Shown piece by piece: positions 1 to 8,904 of a stretch of 64,000 nucleotides of DNA. A program made the position numbers and the translations under genes. Origin of the DNA: Alphaproteobacteria bacterium (GTDB taxonomy: Bacteria; Pseudomonadota; Alphaproteobacteria; Caulobacterales; Aquidulcibacteraceae); assembly GCA_027485915.1 (NCBI GenBank), contig JAIXQA010000075.1, forward strand, positions 1 to 64,000, given 5' to 3'. The notes beneath the pieces were generated by a model that was not told the DNA's origin, made no database searches, and saw nothing but the letters and a program-made list of their open reading frames with translations. Within the stretch, counting starts at the first letter, position 1. The number at the start of each line of letters is the position of its first letter.

Positions 1-559
1 CAGCCACGTCTGCCCTGCTTAATCCCGCTTACCAATCCCCAACAGTCGGCTTAACTCGGACCGAAGCTCCTCCGCATCGGGGACAGGGGCAGATTACGTG
101 AGGTTCTGGGAGTGGGGGAGAAGTTTTGTTTTATCCCTGCTGATTTCCTCCCTCCGGCCCTACGTCGCGAGGTGGATGGGGGAACTTCCGATTTCATCTA
201 GAAGGCTTTGGTGCAGGCCCTGCCTGCCCCAAAAGCCAACTTCGATTATTTGTGGGCGATTTGACGAGTCAAGTCCGCTTCGCGCCATTGACGCGCGTTT
301 GGTTCTTTTGAACCAAGTTGCGCGTCTAAATCAAAAAATTAGGTCCACTACCTTTTTAAAAAAAGGATGTGGACCTAGGGCGGCAGATTTCCGAAGGAAA
401 TCTGGACTTGACGCGACCAATCGCCCGATCACGCTATTCAAAGCGGTTTGGTGGACCAAAGGGATCACCAAAACCGCGTCTAGACAAATTAGCTCTTCAA
501 AACCACCACCATCCCCTCCGGAATGCGGGGACTTCAGGGGACTTTGCGGTCCAAGATTC
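1..559. other. Left-edge non-coding stretch
   Basis: I see no convincing gene here. The open frames on the plus strand have no family signature, weak start context and a composition driven by inverted repeats. The left part (1-240) shows nothing I can name and may be the downstream flank of a gene outside the window. The right part (about 261-477) holds a cluster of strong inverted repeats, described separately. The next real gene ends at 560 on the minus strand. Confidence 0.6.
261..477. ncRNA. Candidate multi-stem structured RNA or palindromic repeat element
   Basis: Five perfect or near-perfect inverted repeats lie back to back. A 9-bp long-range helix pairs 268-276 (GTCAAGTCC) with 404-412 (GGACTTGAC). 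Inside it are a two-part hairpin (290-296 with 320-326, then 299-305 with 310-316, TTTT loop), a hairpin 340-348 with 369-377 extended by 351-356 with 361-366, and a 9-bp hairpin 384-392 with 396-404 with a GAA loop. A further bulged stem, 443-453 with 466-477, lies outside. Together they could form a closed multi-branch junction. Because the stems are palindromic, the transcribed strand is unclear. I know of no named family that matches; a dispersed repeat element is the main alternative. Confidence 0.45.
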
Positions 560-1015
560 TCAACCGGCCGGTTTGACCGTAATCTGCATGCGCCAGATCT
601 GTTCGGCTGGGCGGCCTGCCTCTAATTCCCAGGGCCGACCGTAGCGCAGGACGAGGATTTGGCCGGCAGTACCTTGCAAATCCACAGGCGCAGAAATGGT
701 TTGGAAGCGGAAGATAGTCCAATCATTGCCACCCACCATACCTTGATTGCGGCCTTCTGGATTTTCTGGCCGCGAGGATTTATCGACCAAAACCACGCCT
801 GCAGGCAGCGATTGGACATCCCAAAGATAGCCTGCGGTTGGCGTCCCCAATAGGCGCACTTCGAAGGTCTGACCGACCTTCAACATCTTGGCAGAGCCCG
901 TCTCTGCGGTTGAAAAAATCACGCTGCTAGACTTATCGGCTGGGGGTTGGGTTGCACACCCACTGAGGGCGGCAAGCACCATACTGAATAGCGCCCATTG
1001 CTTCACCGCGATCAT
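560..1015 (-). CDS. Chagasin-family (I42) cysteine protease inhibitor lipoprotein
   Basis: The 151-residue product begins with a lipoprotein signal peptide whose lipobox ends at Cys20 (LSGC). The rest shows the three loops that define chagasin/inhibitor I42 proteins: GTPTAGYLW at about 57-65, corresponding to the NPTTGY loop, GGNDWTIFRF at 95-104, and RPW at 127-129. In this family the three loops enter the active-site cleft of papain-like cysteine proteases. The predicted place is the inner leaflet of the outer membrane or the periplasm. It stands alone, with no cysteine protease next to it in this window, so the target (own or foreign protease) is unknown. Confidence 0.85.
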   Translation of the reverse strand: MIAVKQWALFSMVLAALSGCATQPPADKSSSVIFSTAETGSAKMLKVGQTFEVRLLGTPTAGYLWDVQSLPAGVVLVDKSSRPENPEGRNQGMVGGNDWTIFRFQTISAPVDLQGTAGQILVLRYGRPWELEAGRPAEQIWRMQITVKPAG

Positions 1016-1056
1016 ATAACCCGCCTTTCAACGCCCAACTCGCTGGGTGGCCGTGC

Positions 1057-2148
<1,092 letters not shown>

Positions 2149-2200
2149 TCATCAGGCCTTTTGCGCAACTGCTTTATGGGTGAATGGTGCCCGGCTCTTG

Positions 2201-2410
2201 CTAGTTCAAACCATCCGGCGCCGTTGGATTTGGTTGATCAATTAGCGCAGCGACGGCCTCCCAATGATCGGCCATTTCTAGGTCACCCATGGCGGCAGCT
2301 TCCGCGGCCCGCATCACGGCAATCACAGCGCCATCTTCGCCATAGTGCGCCTCTAACAGGCGGGCGGCGTGGGTGATGGCGTCATGGGGATTGCCACTTG
2401 GCGCGCTCAC
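2201..2410 (-). CDS. Small hypothetical protein translationally coupled to the epimerase-like gene
   Basis: A 69-residue product starting at a GTG that overlaps the TGA stop of the upstream gene by four bases (GTGA), the usual arrangement for coupled translation. An ATG at 2449 is also in frame but lies inside the upstream gene. The sequence is helix-rich, with the pattern AARLLEAHYGEDGAVIAVM followed by MADHWEAVAALI, which resembles small uncharacterised proteins common in alphaproteobacteria. I recognise no functional domain. Its existence rests on the coupling, the codon use and the protein-like composition. Confidence 0.6.
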   Translation of the reverse strand: MSAPSGNPHDAITHAARLLEAHYGEDGAVIAVMRAAEAAAMGDLEMADHWEAVAALIDQPNPTAPDGLN

Positions 2411-3327
2411 AGAGGGGAAAGTCCGGCTTCCATCGTTTTGAATGTGCAAGTGATGCCAAGCTTTTCAAGGGCAGTGAGGTCGGCCGCCGCAGTTTGTTGG
2501 GTAAAGGCTTCGGCGGGTGCAGGGCGTGTTTCAACCCTCAAGGCTTTGCCTGTTGCCGCTTCGCTGGCCTTCGCAACTTGCGCCGCAGAGGTCAAAGACC
2601 CGGTACCCACATCGAAAAAGCCTGCATGGCCCTGCAGCACCACTTGGGCGATGAGATGAGCCGCATCATCGGCATGCACCCAATCGCGGCTTCCATGCCA
2701 AACTGAAAGGGGCTGCTCACCCGAAGCATGAACGCGCGCGCGGCTGGGCAGGCTGGCGAGAGCGCCTTTGTGGCTTTCACCTTGGCCATAGACGGAAGCC
2801 AAGCGAAAGCCGGCGGCGATTGGGGCGGCATCGGGGCCTGTGCCTTGGCTGGCTGCAAAATAGTCAAAGGCTTGCTTGGCGCGGCCAAAGGCGGTTTTGG
2901 GTTGGAAGCCTGCAATGACCTCTGAGTCGGTGGAATGGTTCGGTGAAGCATCGCCGTAAACTTGCATGGACGATGCCCAATAAAAGGCCCGTTGCTTGGC
3001 CACCGCATAATCCCACACGCGGCGGGGAAGGTAGTAAGACGTCCCAAACAAGCCATCCATATCGCCCGCACTATGGCCTGCATCGGCAAAGCACAAAACA
3101 CCGGCCACATCACGCCATGCTTTGTCCAAATGGGTCATCAGCTCATCTGGGGCCCATAGATCCGCCATTTTTGAAGGCAGATTGGCCCATTTTCCCGATG
3201 CGCTCGAACCCAAGTGATCGCAGATGATCACTTGCGCGCTACCATCCTCCGCCAAATGCCGCGCCACTGCGCTGCCGACCAGACCTGCGCCGCCAATCAT
3301 GATGAATTTCCGACCTTGAGAGGGCAT
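2407..3327 (-). CDS. NAD-dependent epimerase/dehydratase, HldD-like, lacking the catalytic Tyr
   Basis: A 306-residue extended SDR protein with the Rossmann nucleotide motif GGAGLVGS at 12-19. Its layout (VIICDHLG, the LPSKMADLW segment, FYWASSMQVYGD, RLASVYGQGE, DWVHADDAA) is closest to ADP-glyceromanno-heptose 6-epimerase, which makes a lipopolysaccharide core precursor. The catalytic YxxxK pair is altered: residue 147 is Phe, while Lys151 is present (sequence TAFGRAKQ). In E. coli HldD the corresponding Tyr is essential, so this protein may be inactive as an epimerase or use different chemistry. It is divergent from a sugar-type symporter and coupled to a small gene downstream. Confidence 0.75.
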   Translation of the reverse strand: MPSQGRKFIMIGGAGLVGSAVARHLAEDGSAQVIICDHLGSSASGKWANLPSKMADLWAPDELMTHLDKAWRDVAGVLCFADAGHSAGDMDGLFGTSYYLPRRVWDYAVAKQRAFYWASSMQVYGDASPNHSTDSEVIAGFQPKTAFGRAKQAFDYFAASQGTGPDAAPIAAGFRLASVYGQGESHKGALASLPSRARVHASGEQPLSVWHGSRDWVHADDAAHLIAQVVLQGHAGFFDVGTGSLTSAAQVAKASEAATGKALRVETRPAPAEAFTQQTAAADLTALEKLGITCTFKTMEAGLSPL

Positions 3328-3371
3328 TTTGACATCCGCTTTGTGCTAATCTCACACGTCAATGCTGCATG

Positions 3372-3388
3372 TGTGTGAATTTCACACA
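3372..3388. promoter_or_regulatory. 17-bp palindrome in the divergent epimerase/symporter promoter region
   Basis: TGTGTGAA, one T, then TTCACACA: two perfect 8-base arms around a single base. It lies between the divergent genes starting at 3327 and 3456. A loose extra half-site (CTCACACG) sits at about 3350. The spacing does not fit a CRP site, whose half-sites are six bases apart. A dimeric repressor operator is likely, but the regulator is not identifiable here. Confidence 0.45.
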
Positions 3389-3455
3389 TTTACGAGCGAA
3401 AAAGGCTGCTGTCTAGCAGCTTGGCAGCCTAGGTTGCAGGCACCATGTTAGCTGT

Positions 3456-4817
3456 ATGATAAACCAAATATCCCCCAGCGCTGCGGTAAGAATTTCTCCC
3501 CTGGGGTTATTCGCCTATGCGCTGCCGGCGGTGCCCATCGCAGCTTTGGGGCAGCCCTTTTATATGTTTGCACCGACTTTTTACGCCAAGGAAGTCGGTA
3601 TTGGCGCAGGCATGATTGGCATAATCCTCTTGATTGTCCGTGTGTTAGATGCGGCAAGTGACTTGGTCGCCGGCCGTTTGTCTGATCAGACCCCGGGGCG
3701 ATTTGGGCGACGAAAGCCGTGGGTTTTGCTGGCAAGCCCGTTGGCAGCTTGGTCGGCTTATATGATTATGACGCCGCCGGACGGCGCAGGTGCGGCTTAT
3801 TTTGCTGTCTGGACGCTCTTGGTCTCTATCTCTTGGGCCGCAATCACCTTGCCGCTCAACGCCTGGGGGGCAGAGCTTAGCCCCGATTATCGAGGGCGTA
3901 TTGTGGTTACGGCTTGGCGGGAAATCGCCACGGTCTTGGGCGTGATTGGCGCGGTAGGCCTTGTCGCGATTGTTTCAAACGGTGGTGCGCTGCGAGAGGC
4001 GCTCGCTTTATTAGGTCTGTTTGCAGCCGTGACGACCCCATTAGCCTGCGGGGTCTGCGTGCTCTTGGTGCCCGACCCACCACTGGCAGAGCAGCCGGTG
4101 GCTAGTCTGAAAGACGGCTTGAGGGATTGTGCCGCGAATGAGCCGTTTCGACGCTTGGTAGCGGCTTATGTCATCAATGGCATCGCAAATGGGCTGCCGG
4201 CTACTTTGTTCCTCTATTTCGTTTCTGAGCGTTTAGGCCGTCCAGATTTACAAGGGGCCTTACTGGGCACCTATTTTCTAGCAGGCCTGATATCGGCACC
4301 TTTTTGGGCTTGGCTGGGTGGACGATTTGGAAAGGATCGTGTTTGGCGTTGGGCGATGGTTTGGGCGTGCCTGATTTTTGCTTTGGCGTTGGGCGTTACT
4401 GGGCCACAGGATTGGGTTTTGTTTTTGGCTGTTTGTGTGGGTTCGGGTCTCGCACTTGGGGCTGACATCGTCTTACCAGCGGCCATGCAGGCCGACGTGG
4501 TTGACTTGGATGAGTTAAAGACCGGCCAAGCACCCAGAACCGGGCTCTATTTTGCCTTGTGGAGTGTCGCAACCAAGCTTGCGTTGGCGGTTGCGGCCGG
4601 GACCGCCTTCGGCATCCTTGGGTTGGTTGGCTTTAACACCCAAGGTGGGGCGCAAACCGATCTTGCACTCAACAGTCTCGTGGCTCTTTACTGCGCCATC
4701 CCGATTGGCCTGAAACTCATCGCCATTGGCATGATGCGCGGATTTCCGATTGACGCTGCCGAGCAGGCCCGGATACGGGCCGAAATCGCCGCTAACCGAG
4801 GTGCAAGGGACCTTTAG
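3456..4817 (+). CDS. MFS transporter of the glycoside-pentoside-hexuronide (GPH/MelB) type
   Basis: A 453-residue polytopic membrane protein of about twelve helices. The diagnostic stretch lies after the second helix: RVLDAASDLVAGRLSDQT followed by PGRFGRRKPW, residues 62-89. This is the MelB-type motif with acidic cation-site residues and the RxGRRKPW loop, so cation-coupled sugar or glycoside uptake is the family expectation. The substrate cannot be read from the sequence. It is divergent from the HldD-like epimerase across a region with a 17-bp palindrome, which may control both. The start lacks a clear Shine-Dalgarno; 3456 is the first ATG that stays open. Confidence 0.85.
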   Translation: MINQISPSAAVRISPLGLFAYALPAVPIAALGQPFYMFAPTFYAKEVGIGAGMIGIILLIVRVLDAASDLVAGRLSDQTPGRFGRRKPWVLLASPLAAWSAYMIMTPPDGAGAAYFAVWTLLVSISWAAITLPLNAWGAELSPDYRGRIVVTAWREIATVLGVIGAVGLVAIVSNGGALREALALLGLFAAVTTPLACGVCVLLVPDPPLAEQPVASLKDGLRDCAANEPFRRLVAAYVINGIANGLPATLFLYFVSERLGRPDLQGALLGTYFLAGLISAPFWAWLGGRFGKDRVWRWAMVWACLIFALALGVTGPQDWVLFLAVCVGSGLALGADIVLPAAMQADVVDLDELKTGQAPRTGLYFALWSVATKLALAVAAGTAFGILGLVGFNTQGGAQTDLALNSLVALYCAIPIGLKLIAIGMMRGFPIDAAEQARIRAEIAANRGARDL

Positions 4818-4819
4818 CC

Positions 4820-5500
4820 CTACTCGCGGGGCGAGCCTGAAACCGAAGTCACTTTCCGATAGTCAAAGCTCTGGCCCGCGATCTTGAACGCCGTCCGCAC
4901 CCAGCGCCCGGTCGCGTCGTACCAAAGATCGGTATTGACGGCTCCGCGCACCCGGTAATGATTGGCGCGGACATTGGCACCGCCAATTTGCAGCATTTCT
5001 TCGCCTACCCGGTTCACATTCACACGGCTCAGCTTGCCATCGCGACTGTCGAGCAGGCGGGTCTGGTTGATGGTACTAAAGCGCCACCAGCTGGATGGCA
5101 AAATGGTTGCTGGCGCAGTGCCTTTAAAGCCTGTCCCTTCCACGACAATGTTGGTACCGCGCAGATTTGCTGCAACTGATTTATTGGATCGATTTTCTTG
5201 GTCTGAACAATTCAGGCTGGTTAATTGATTGCCACGCCAGGCTTCTTCGCAACGGTGGCGATAGCTAAACCCGATCGGCCCAATTTTGCCAGCCATATCG
5301 ATCGCGATGCGAACATTGGTGATATCGGCAGACTTTGAAACCGTCACGATATGTTTGCCGACGGGCTTCCCATTCATCAGGATTTCAAACTCGGTCCGGC
5401 CGGGTGTCGCAGCTGACGCGGGTCCGGCCGCCAGAAAGGTGCTGCCAAGCACAAGCAAGGCAACCATATGGGAGGCACGAGTCACGGTTTTGGCTGGCAT
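4820..5500 (-). CDS. Secreted DUF6134-family protein
   Basis: A 226-residue protein with an N-terminal signal peptide (hydrophobic core MVALLVLGSTFLAAG, cleavage near ASA-A at about 31). The mature part begins TEFEILMNGKPVGKH and carries conserved-looking YRHRCEEAW and LWYDATGRWVRTAF blocks, matching the DUF6134 (DUF3108-like) beta-rich periplasmic family. No enzymatic residues are evident and the family has no assigned role that I know. It converges with the symporter gene, with only two bases between the stops, and lies downstream of the ChrR-like gene on the same strand. Confidence 0.72.
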   Translation of the reverse strand: MPAKTVTRASHMVALLVLGSTFLAAGPASAATPGRTEFEILMNGKPVGKHIVTVSKSADITNVRIAIDMAGKIGPIGFSYRHRCEEAWRGNQLTSLNCSDQENRSNKSVAANLRGTNIVVEGTGFKGTAPATILPSSWWRFSTINQTRLLDSRDGKLSRVNVNRVGEEMLQIGGANVRANHYRVRGAVNTDLWYDATGRWVRTAFKIAGQSFDYRKVTSVSGSPRE

Positions 5501-5549
5501 CGCAAAAGCCTCCTTTTATCGAAACAGCTGCGGTGTTTCGGTCAAATTA

Positions 5550-6173
5550 TCAATTAAAACGGTTAATCAACCATCCAAGTGGCCCTTTAAGGCGGACGTT
5601 TCCCGTCTGAGCGATCAAGCAGATACAATCACCACCCTTGGCTGCGCCTGGCTGATGCTCGCTATCTTCATCATGCACCAAGAGATCGCCACGACGATAG
5701 ATTTGGTTGCCATCATCGAGTTCACCGGACAGAACCAGCGTCACTTCAAGCCCCGAATGGCCATGCTCTGGTACTTTGCGACCGGCTTCGAGCTTAAGCA
5801 ATTCTGCGTCACAACCAGGCAAGGGCATCATCAACATGCCGGCCAGATTGCGCCGCCACCGGCCTTGGTCGAGAGATGACAGCACATGGGCCATTTCATC
5901 AATCTCGCGCAAGGCATGGTCCGAATAGTCGTGGCCTAATTCAGCTTCCAGCCAAGCAGGCTGGGCGATTTCGACCGGCTCGATTGCATCCAGCAACATC
6001 CCACCGGCTGCATCAAACGTACGTGTGATCTCGCGTGCTTGCGGCTGCAGGGCCAGATGCGCTGAGACGACAAGGGCGGGCCCACGCGGCAGGCTGCCCG
6101 CGACATAGTCCAGCATGAGCGCTTGATAGCGCTGATCCGTTTCAATCGTGTGAGCAGTCAATTCTTCGTTCAT
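5550..6173 (-). CDS. ChrR-like anti-sigma/cupin protein lacking two zinc-ligand cysteines
   Basis: A 207-residue protein with the two-domain plan of ChrR. The N-terminal anti-sigma domain (LDYVAGSLP, VVSAHLALQPQAR) keeps the His at 39, but the two Cys ligands expected four and seven residues later are Gln43 and Ala46. The C-terminal cupin keeps its metal ligands His137, His139, Glu143 and His173 (VPEHGHSGLEVTLVL, then EDSEH). In Rhodobacter ChrR the first domain binds zinc and holds the ECF sigma factor RpoE, and the cupin senses singlet oxygen. No ECF sigma gene adjoins it here. It may be a retired anti-sigma factor or a cupin sensor with a different partner. Confidence 0.82.
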   Translation of the reverse strand: MNEELTAHTIETDQRYQALMLDYVAGSLPRGPALVVSAHLALQPQAREITRTFDAAGGMLLDAIEPVEIAQPAWLEAELGHDYSDHALREIDEMAHVLSSLDQGRWRRNLAGMLMMPLPGCDAELLKLEAGRKVPEHGHSGLEVTLVLSGELDDGNQIYRRGDLLVHDEDSEHQPGAAKGGDCICLIAQTGNVRLKGPLGWLINRFN

Positions 6174-6312
6174 GGGTTTGGTTGTGCCGTTGGTTTATGA
6201 GATAGTCTTTGCAACTTACGTTGAAATCCCTTTAGTGGATCATAAGCACTGAAAAAACACCGTGTGGCACGCCTTGGGCGGGCAGCGCAAGAAGCTGGTT
6301 AAGGATACGAAC

Positions 6313-7179
6313 ATGGCAGGCTGGGCCAATCCTGATGATCCCTTGGTTTCCACTCAATGGCTTGCCGATAAGCTGGGTGCGCCTGATGTGCGTATCATTG
6401 ACGCGTCGTGGCACCTGCCGACAGCCGGGCGCAACGCCAAAGATGAGTATGATGCCGCCCATATTCCAGGCGCTGTCTTCTTTGACATTGATGAGATTTC
6501 AGACACGGCGAGCGCTTTCCCCCACATGATGCCCAGCCCTGAAAAGTTCGCGAGTCGGGTGAAGAAACTGGGCTTGGGCGATGGCCTGCGTCTTGTGGTG
6601 TATGACACTACCGGCGTGTTTTCGGCTGCCCGTGTGTGGTGGATGTTCCGCCATATGGGCCATGATGATGTCGTCGTGCTTGATGGTGGTTTGCCAAAAT
6701 GGCAGGCCGAGGGTCGTGAGCTTGAAGATATGCCACCCATCGCGCGCGAGCGGCATTTTACCGTGCGCCGCCGCGCTGATTTGATCCGCGACAAGGCCCA
6801 AGTTTTGGCAAAAGTCGAAGCCAAAAGTGCCCAAATCCTCGATGCCCGTCCGGCCGGTCGGTTTGCTGGCACCGCACCAGAACCACGCCCCAATCTGCCC
6901 AGCGGTCATATGCCCGGTGCTTTTAACGTACCGTTCTCGACCCTTTTAAAGCCCGACAACACGATGAAGGACCCAGCCGAACTGGCCGAAGTCTTCAAGG
7001 CAGCGGGCGTCGACCTGAGTAAGCGATTAGTGACGACTTGTGGTTCTGGCGTCACCGCCTGCGTCATTGCTTTAGCGTTAGCGCGTTTGGGTCTGTGGGA
7101 TGTGCCGGTCTATGATGGGGCGTGGAGTGAGTGGGCGGCAGACCTTGCCTCACCCATCGAGACAGAGGCTGCTGGATGA
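6313..7179 (+). CDS. sseA: 3-mercaptopyruvate/thiosulfate sulfurtransferase
   Basis: A 288-residue two-domain rhodanese. The N-terminal domain carries the VRIIDASW...HIPGA(V) fold motif. The C-terminal domain has ILDARPAGRF and the active-site loop CGSGVTA with catalytic Cys243, the CG[ST]GVT form typical of 3-mercaptopyruvate sulfurtransferases. It moves sulfur from 3-mercaptopyruvate to thiol acceptors or cyanide in the cytoplasm. I chose the ATG at 6313, which has AAGGA seven bases upstream; a frame open from 6262 adds a non-homologous leader. Its TGA overlaps the ATG of metC by four bases, so the two genes are co-translated. Confidence 0.92.
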   Translation: MAGWANPDDPLVSTQWLADKLGAPDVRIIDASWHLPTAGRNAKDEYDAAHIPGAVFFDIDEISDTASAFPHMMPSPEKFASRVKKLGLGDGLRLVVYDTTGVFSAARVWWMFRHMGHDDVVVLDGGLPKWQAEGRELEDMPPIARERHFTVRRRADLIRDKAQVLAKVEAKSAQILDARPAGRFAGTAPEPRPNLPSGHMPGAFNVPFSTLLKPDNTMKDPAELAEVFKAAGVDLSKRLVTTCGSGVTACVIALALARLGLWDVPVYDGAWSEWAADLASPIETEAAG

Positions 7180-8375
7180 GCAAGAAGTCAACAACGGGCT
7201 TAAGCGAAGGCTTTTCGGCTGCGACCCGACTGGTGCAAATTGGCCGCGACCCATTCGCCCACGAGCGGGTGATTAACCCCCCCATTCAGCGCGGCTCTAC
7301 CGTTCTCTTCGACCACGCCGACGATCTCTATCGTGCAGGGCCTTTGAGCGAGATGAAAGGCTATGGGTTAGAAGGCCTGTCTACCCAAGACAGGCTGTGT
7401 GACGCCTTGACGGAGATTTCAGGCGGGATTGGCACGGTTTTGGCCCCATCGGGCTTACAAGCGCTGACTCTCGCTTTGATGGCCGCGACCAAGGCAGGAT
7501 CCCATGTCTTGCTGACTGATTCCTCCTATGGCCCGACCCGGCGCTTCTGCCGCGAGGTTTTGGGCAATTATGGTGTTGAAACAGAGATTTATGATCCCCG
7601 CATTGGGGCCGATATTGCTGGTCTGATCCGGCCAAATACCTGCTTGATCATTTTAGAAAGCCCCGGCTCTTTGACGTTTGAGCTGCAAGATGTGCCCGCC
7701 ATCACCGCAGCTGCCAAGGCGCGCGGAATTGCAACCTTGATCGATGATACCTGGACTGCAGGCCTTTATATGAAGCCGTTCGATCTGGGTGTGGATATTT
7801 CCATGCAGGCCTTGACCAAATATCAGGGCGGGCATGCCGATGTGCTGGCTGGCGCTTTGATCACAAACAGCCCCGAATGGCTAAACAAGCTAAAGACCAT
7901 GCATCAGATGTTGGGCATTGGCACTTCTGCGGAAGATGCATGGCTGACCTTGCGTGGCTTGCGCACCATGGGCTTGCGTATGGCCCATCAAGACCGGGTG
8001 GCTCGCGAAATTGCAGCTTGGCTAGAGGCCCGCTCGGAAGTCGCCCAAGTGCTGCATCCGGCTCTGCCGTCGCACCCTGATCACGCGATTTGGCAACGTG
8101 ATTTTACCGGTGCAGGTGGCCTATTCTCGGTGGTGTTCAAGCCCTTTGCGGCAGTGAAGATCAATGCCATGGCCGAAGCCTATCAAATCTTCTCTATGGG
8201 CTTTTCTTGGGGCGGGTTTGAAAGCTTGGCTTTGCCCAGTACGGTGCAAGTCACGCGGCAATTCCCGGGCCTACATCCGAAAGGCCCCATTGTACGCTAT
8301 TCCATTGGCTTGGAAGCTCAGGAAGATTTACTCGCCGATCTTGAGCGCGGCTTTGCCGTGCTTAACGCCGTTTAG
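7176..8375 (+). CDS. metC: Cystathionine beta-lyase
   Basis: A 399-residue PLP enzyme of the Cys/Met metabolism family. Tyr and Gly residues of the cofactor site appear in the PSGLQALTLAL and SSYGPTRRFC segments, the Asp that holds the pyridine nitrogen is in LIDDTW (about 190), and the Schiff-base lysine is Lys215 in SMQALTKYQGGH. The pattern fits cystathionine beta-lyase, which makes homocysteine, pyruvate and ammonia. ATGA overlap with sseA makes a two-gene sulfur operon. The 3' end overlaps the end of the opposing Lrp-type gene by 14 bases. Cystathionine gamma-synthase/lyase activity is a less likely reading. Confidence 0.88.
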   Translation: MSKKSTTGLSEGFSAATRLVQIGRDPFAHERVINPPIQRGSTVLFDHADDLYRAGPLSEMKGYGLEGLSTQDRLCDALTEISGGIGTVLAPSGLQALTLALMAATKAGSHVLLTDSSYGPTRRFCREVLGNYGVETEIYDPRIGADIAGLIRPNTCLIILESPGSLTFELQDVPAITAAAKARGIATLIDDTWTAGLYMKPFDLGVDISMQALTKYQGGHADVLAGALITNSPEWLNKLKTMHQMLGIGTSAEDAWLTLRGLRTMGLRMAHQDRVAREIAAWLEARSEVAQVLHPALPSHPDHAIWQRDFTGAGGLFSVVFKPFAAVKINAMAEAYQIFSMGFSWGGFESLALPSTVQVTRQFPGLHPKGPIVRYSIGLEAQEDLLADLERGFAVLNAV

Positions 8376-8850
8376 ACTGGCTTAAGCCGAGCGGGACGGA
8401 TGTCGTGCGTTTGGCGACGCGAATCACAATGCGCGACTGCACATCCGAAACAAGTCCTTGGCCCAAGAGTTTGTCGCGTAGGAAACCGTCATAAGCGTGC
8501 ATGTCGGTCGTGACGACGCGGATCATATAATCAACCGCCCCCGTCACCGTTGCGCAATCGACAACTTCCGGCCAAGTCGCTACCGCAGCCTCGAATTTCT
8601 CGAGGTTTTCGCGGTTTGGTAGGGCCAGTTTCACCGAAGCCATCACCTCAAAATCAAGGCCTAGGGCGGCACGCTCCAAGATGGTTACCCGTTTGGTAAT
8701 GACGCCAATTTCTTCAAGGCGCTTAATGCGCCGCCAGCATGGGCTTGACGACAAGCCAACCTTGTCGGCAATCTCGGCAACAGACAGCGCTGCATCTTCT
8801 TGAACCAGATCAAGTATCCGTACATCAATGGCGTCTAATTCTTCCGACAC
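8362..8850 (-). CDS. Lrp/AsnC-family transcriptional regulator
   Basis: A 162-residue protein: N-terminal winged helix-turn-helix (ILDLVQEDAALSVAEIADKV then GLSSSPCWRRIKRLEE, about residues 11-46) and a C-terminal RAM/ACT-type ligand domain ending in the VQSRIVIRVAK strand. Such regulators sense amino acids or their keto acids. It is divergent from the indolepyruvate oxidoreductase gene, the common position for a regulator of that enzyme, and the shared intergenic region holds a TTGCG-N8-CGCAA dyad. Control of aromatic amino acid breakdown is therefore the best inference. Confidence 0.9.
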   Translation of the reverse strand: MSEELDAIDVRILDLVQEDAALSVAEIADKVGLSSSPCWRRIKRLEEIGVITKRVTILERAALGLDFEVMASVKLALPNRENLEKFEAAVATWPEVVDCATVTGAVDYMIRVVTTDMHAYDGFLRDKLLGQGLVSDVQSRIVIRVAKRTTSVPLGLSQSKRR

Positions 8851-8886
8851 GAATTTTCCTCAATTCTGGCAAAGTGGACATGTATC

Positions 8887-8904
8887 TTGCGCATTTCTTC
8901 GCAA
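8887..8904. promoter_or_regulatory. TTGCG-N8-CGCAA dyad between lrp-type regulator and oxidoreductase
   Basis: Two perfect 5-base arms separated by eight bases, centred 37 bases upstream of the regulator start and about 111 bases upstream of the oxidoreductase start. Lrp/AsnC proteins bind imperfect dyads of about this size, so this is a plausible operator for autoregulation and control of the divergent gene. Only one copy was seen. Confidence 0.4.

Noticed and set aside
98-625. 175-codon open frame on the plus strand at the left edge
   Set aside because: No family resemblance, no Shine-Dalgarno, runs through the hairpin cluster and into the end of the chagasin-type gene. Composition is not protein-like.
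3372-3388. CRP-type site at the 17-bp palindrome
   Set aside because: TGTGA and TCACA are present, but only three bases apart where CRP needs six.
6174-6312. SAM-type riboswitch before sseA-metC
   Set aside because: The leader is short and shows no recognisable SAM-II or SAM/SAH core.
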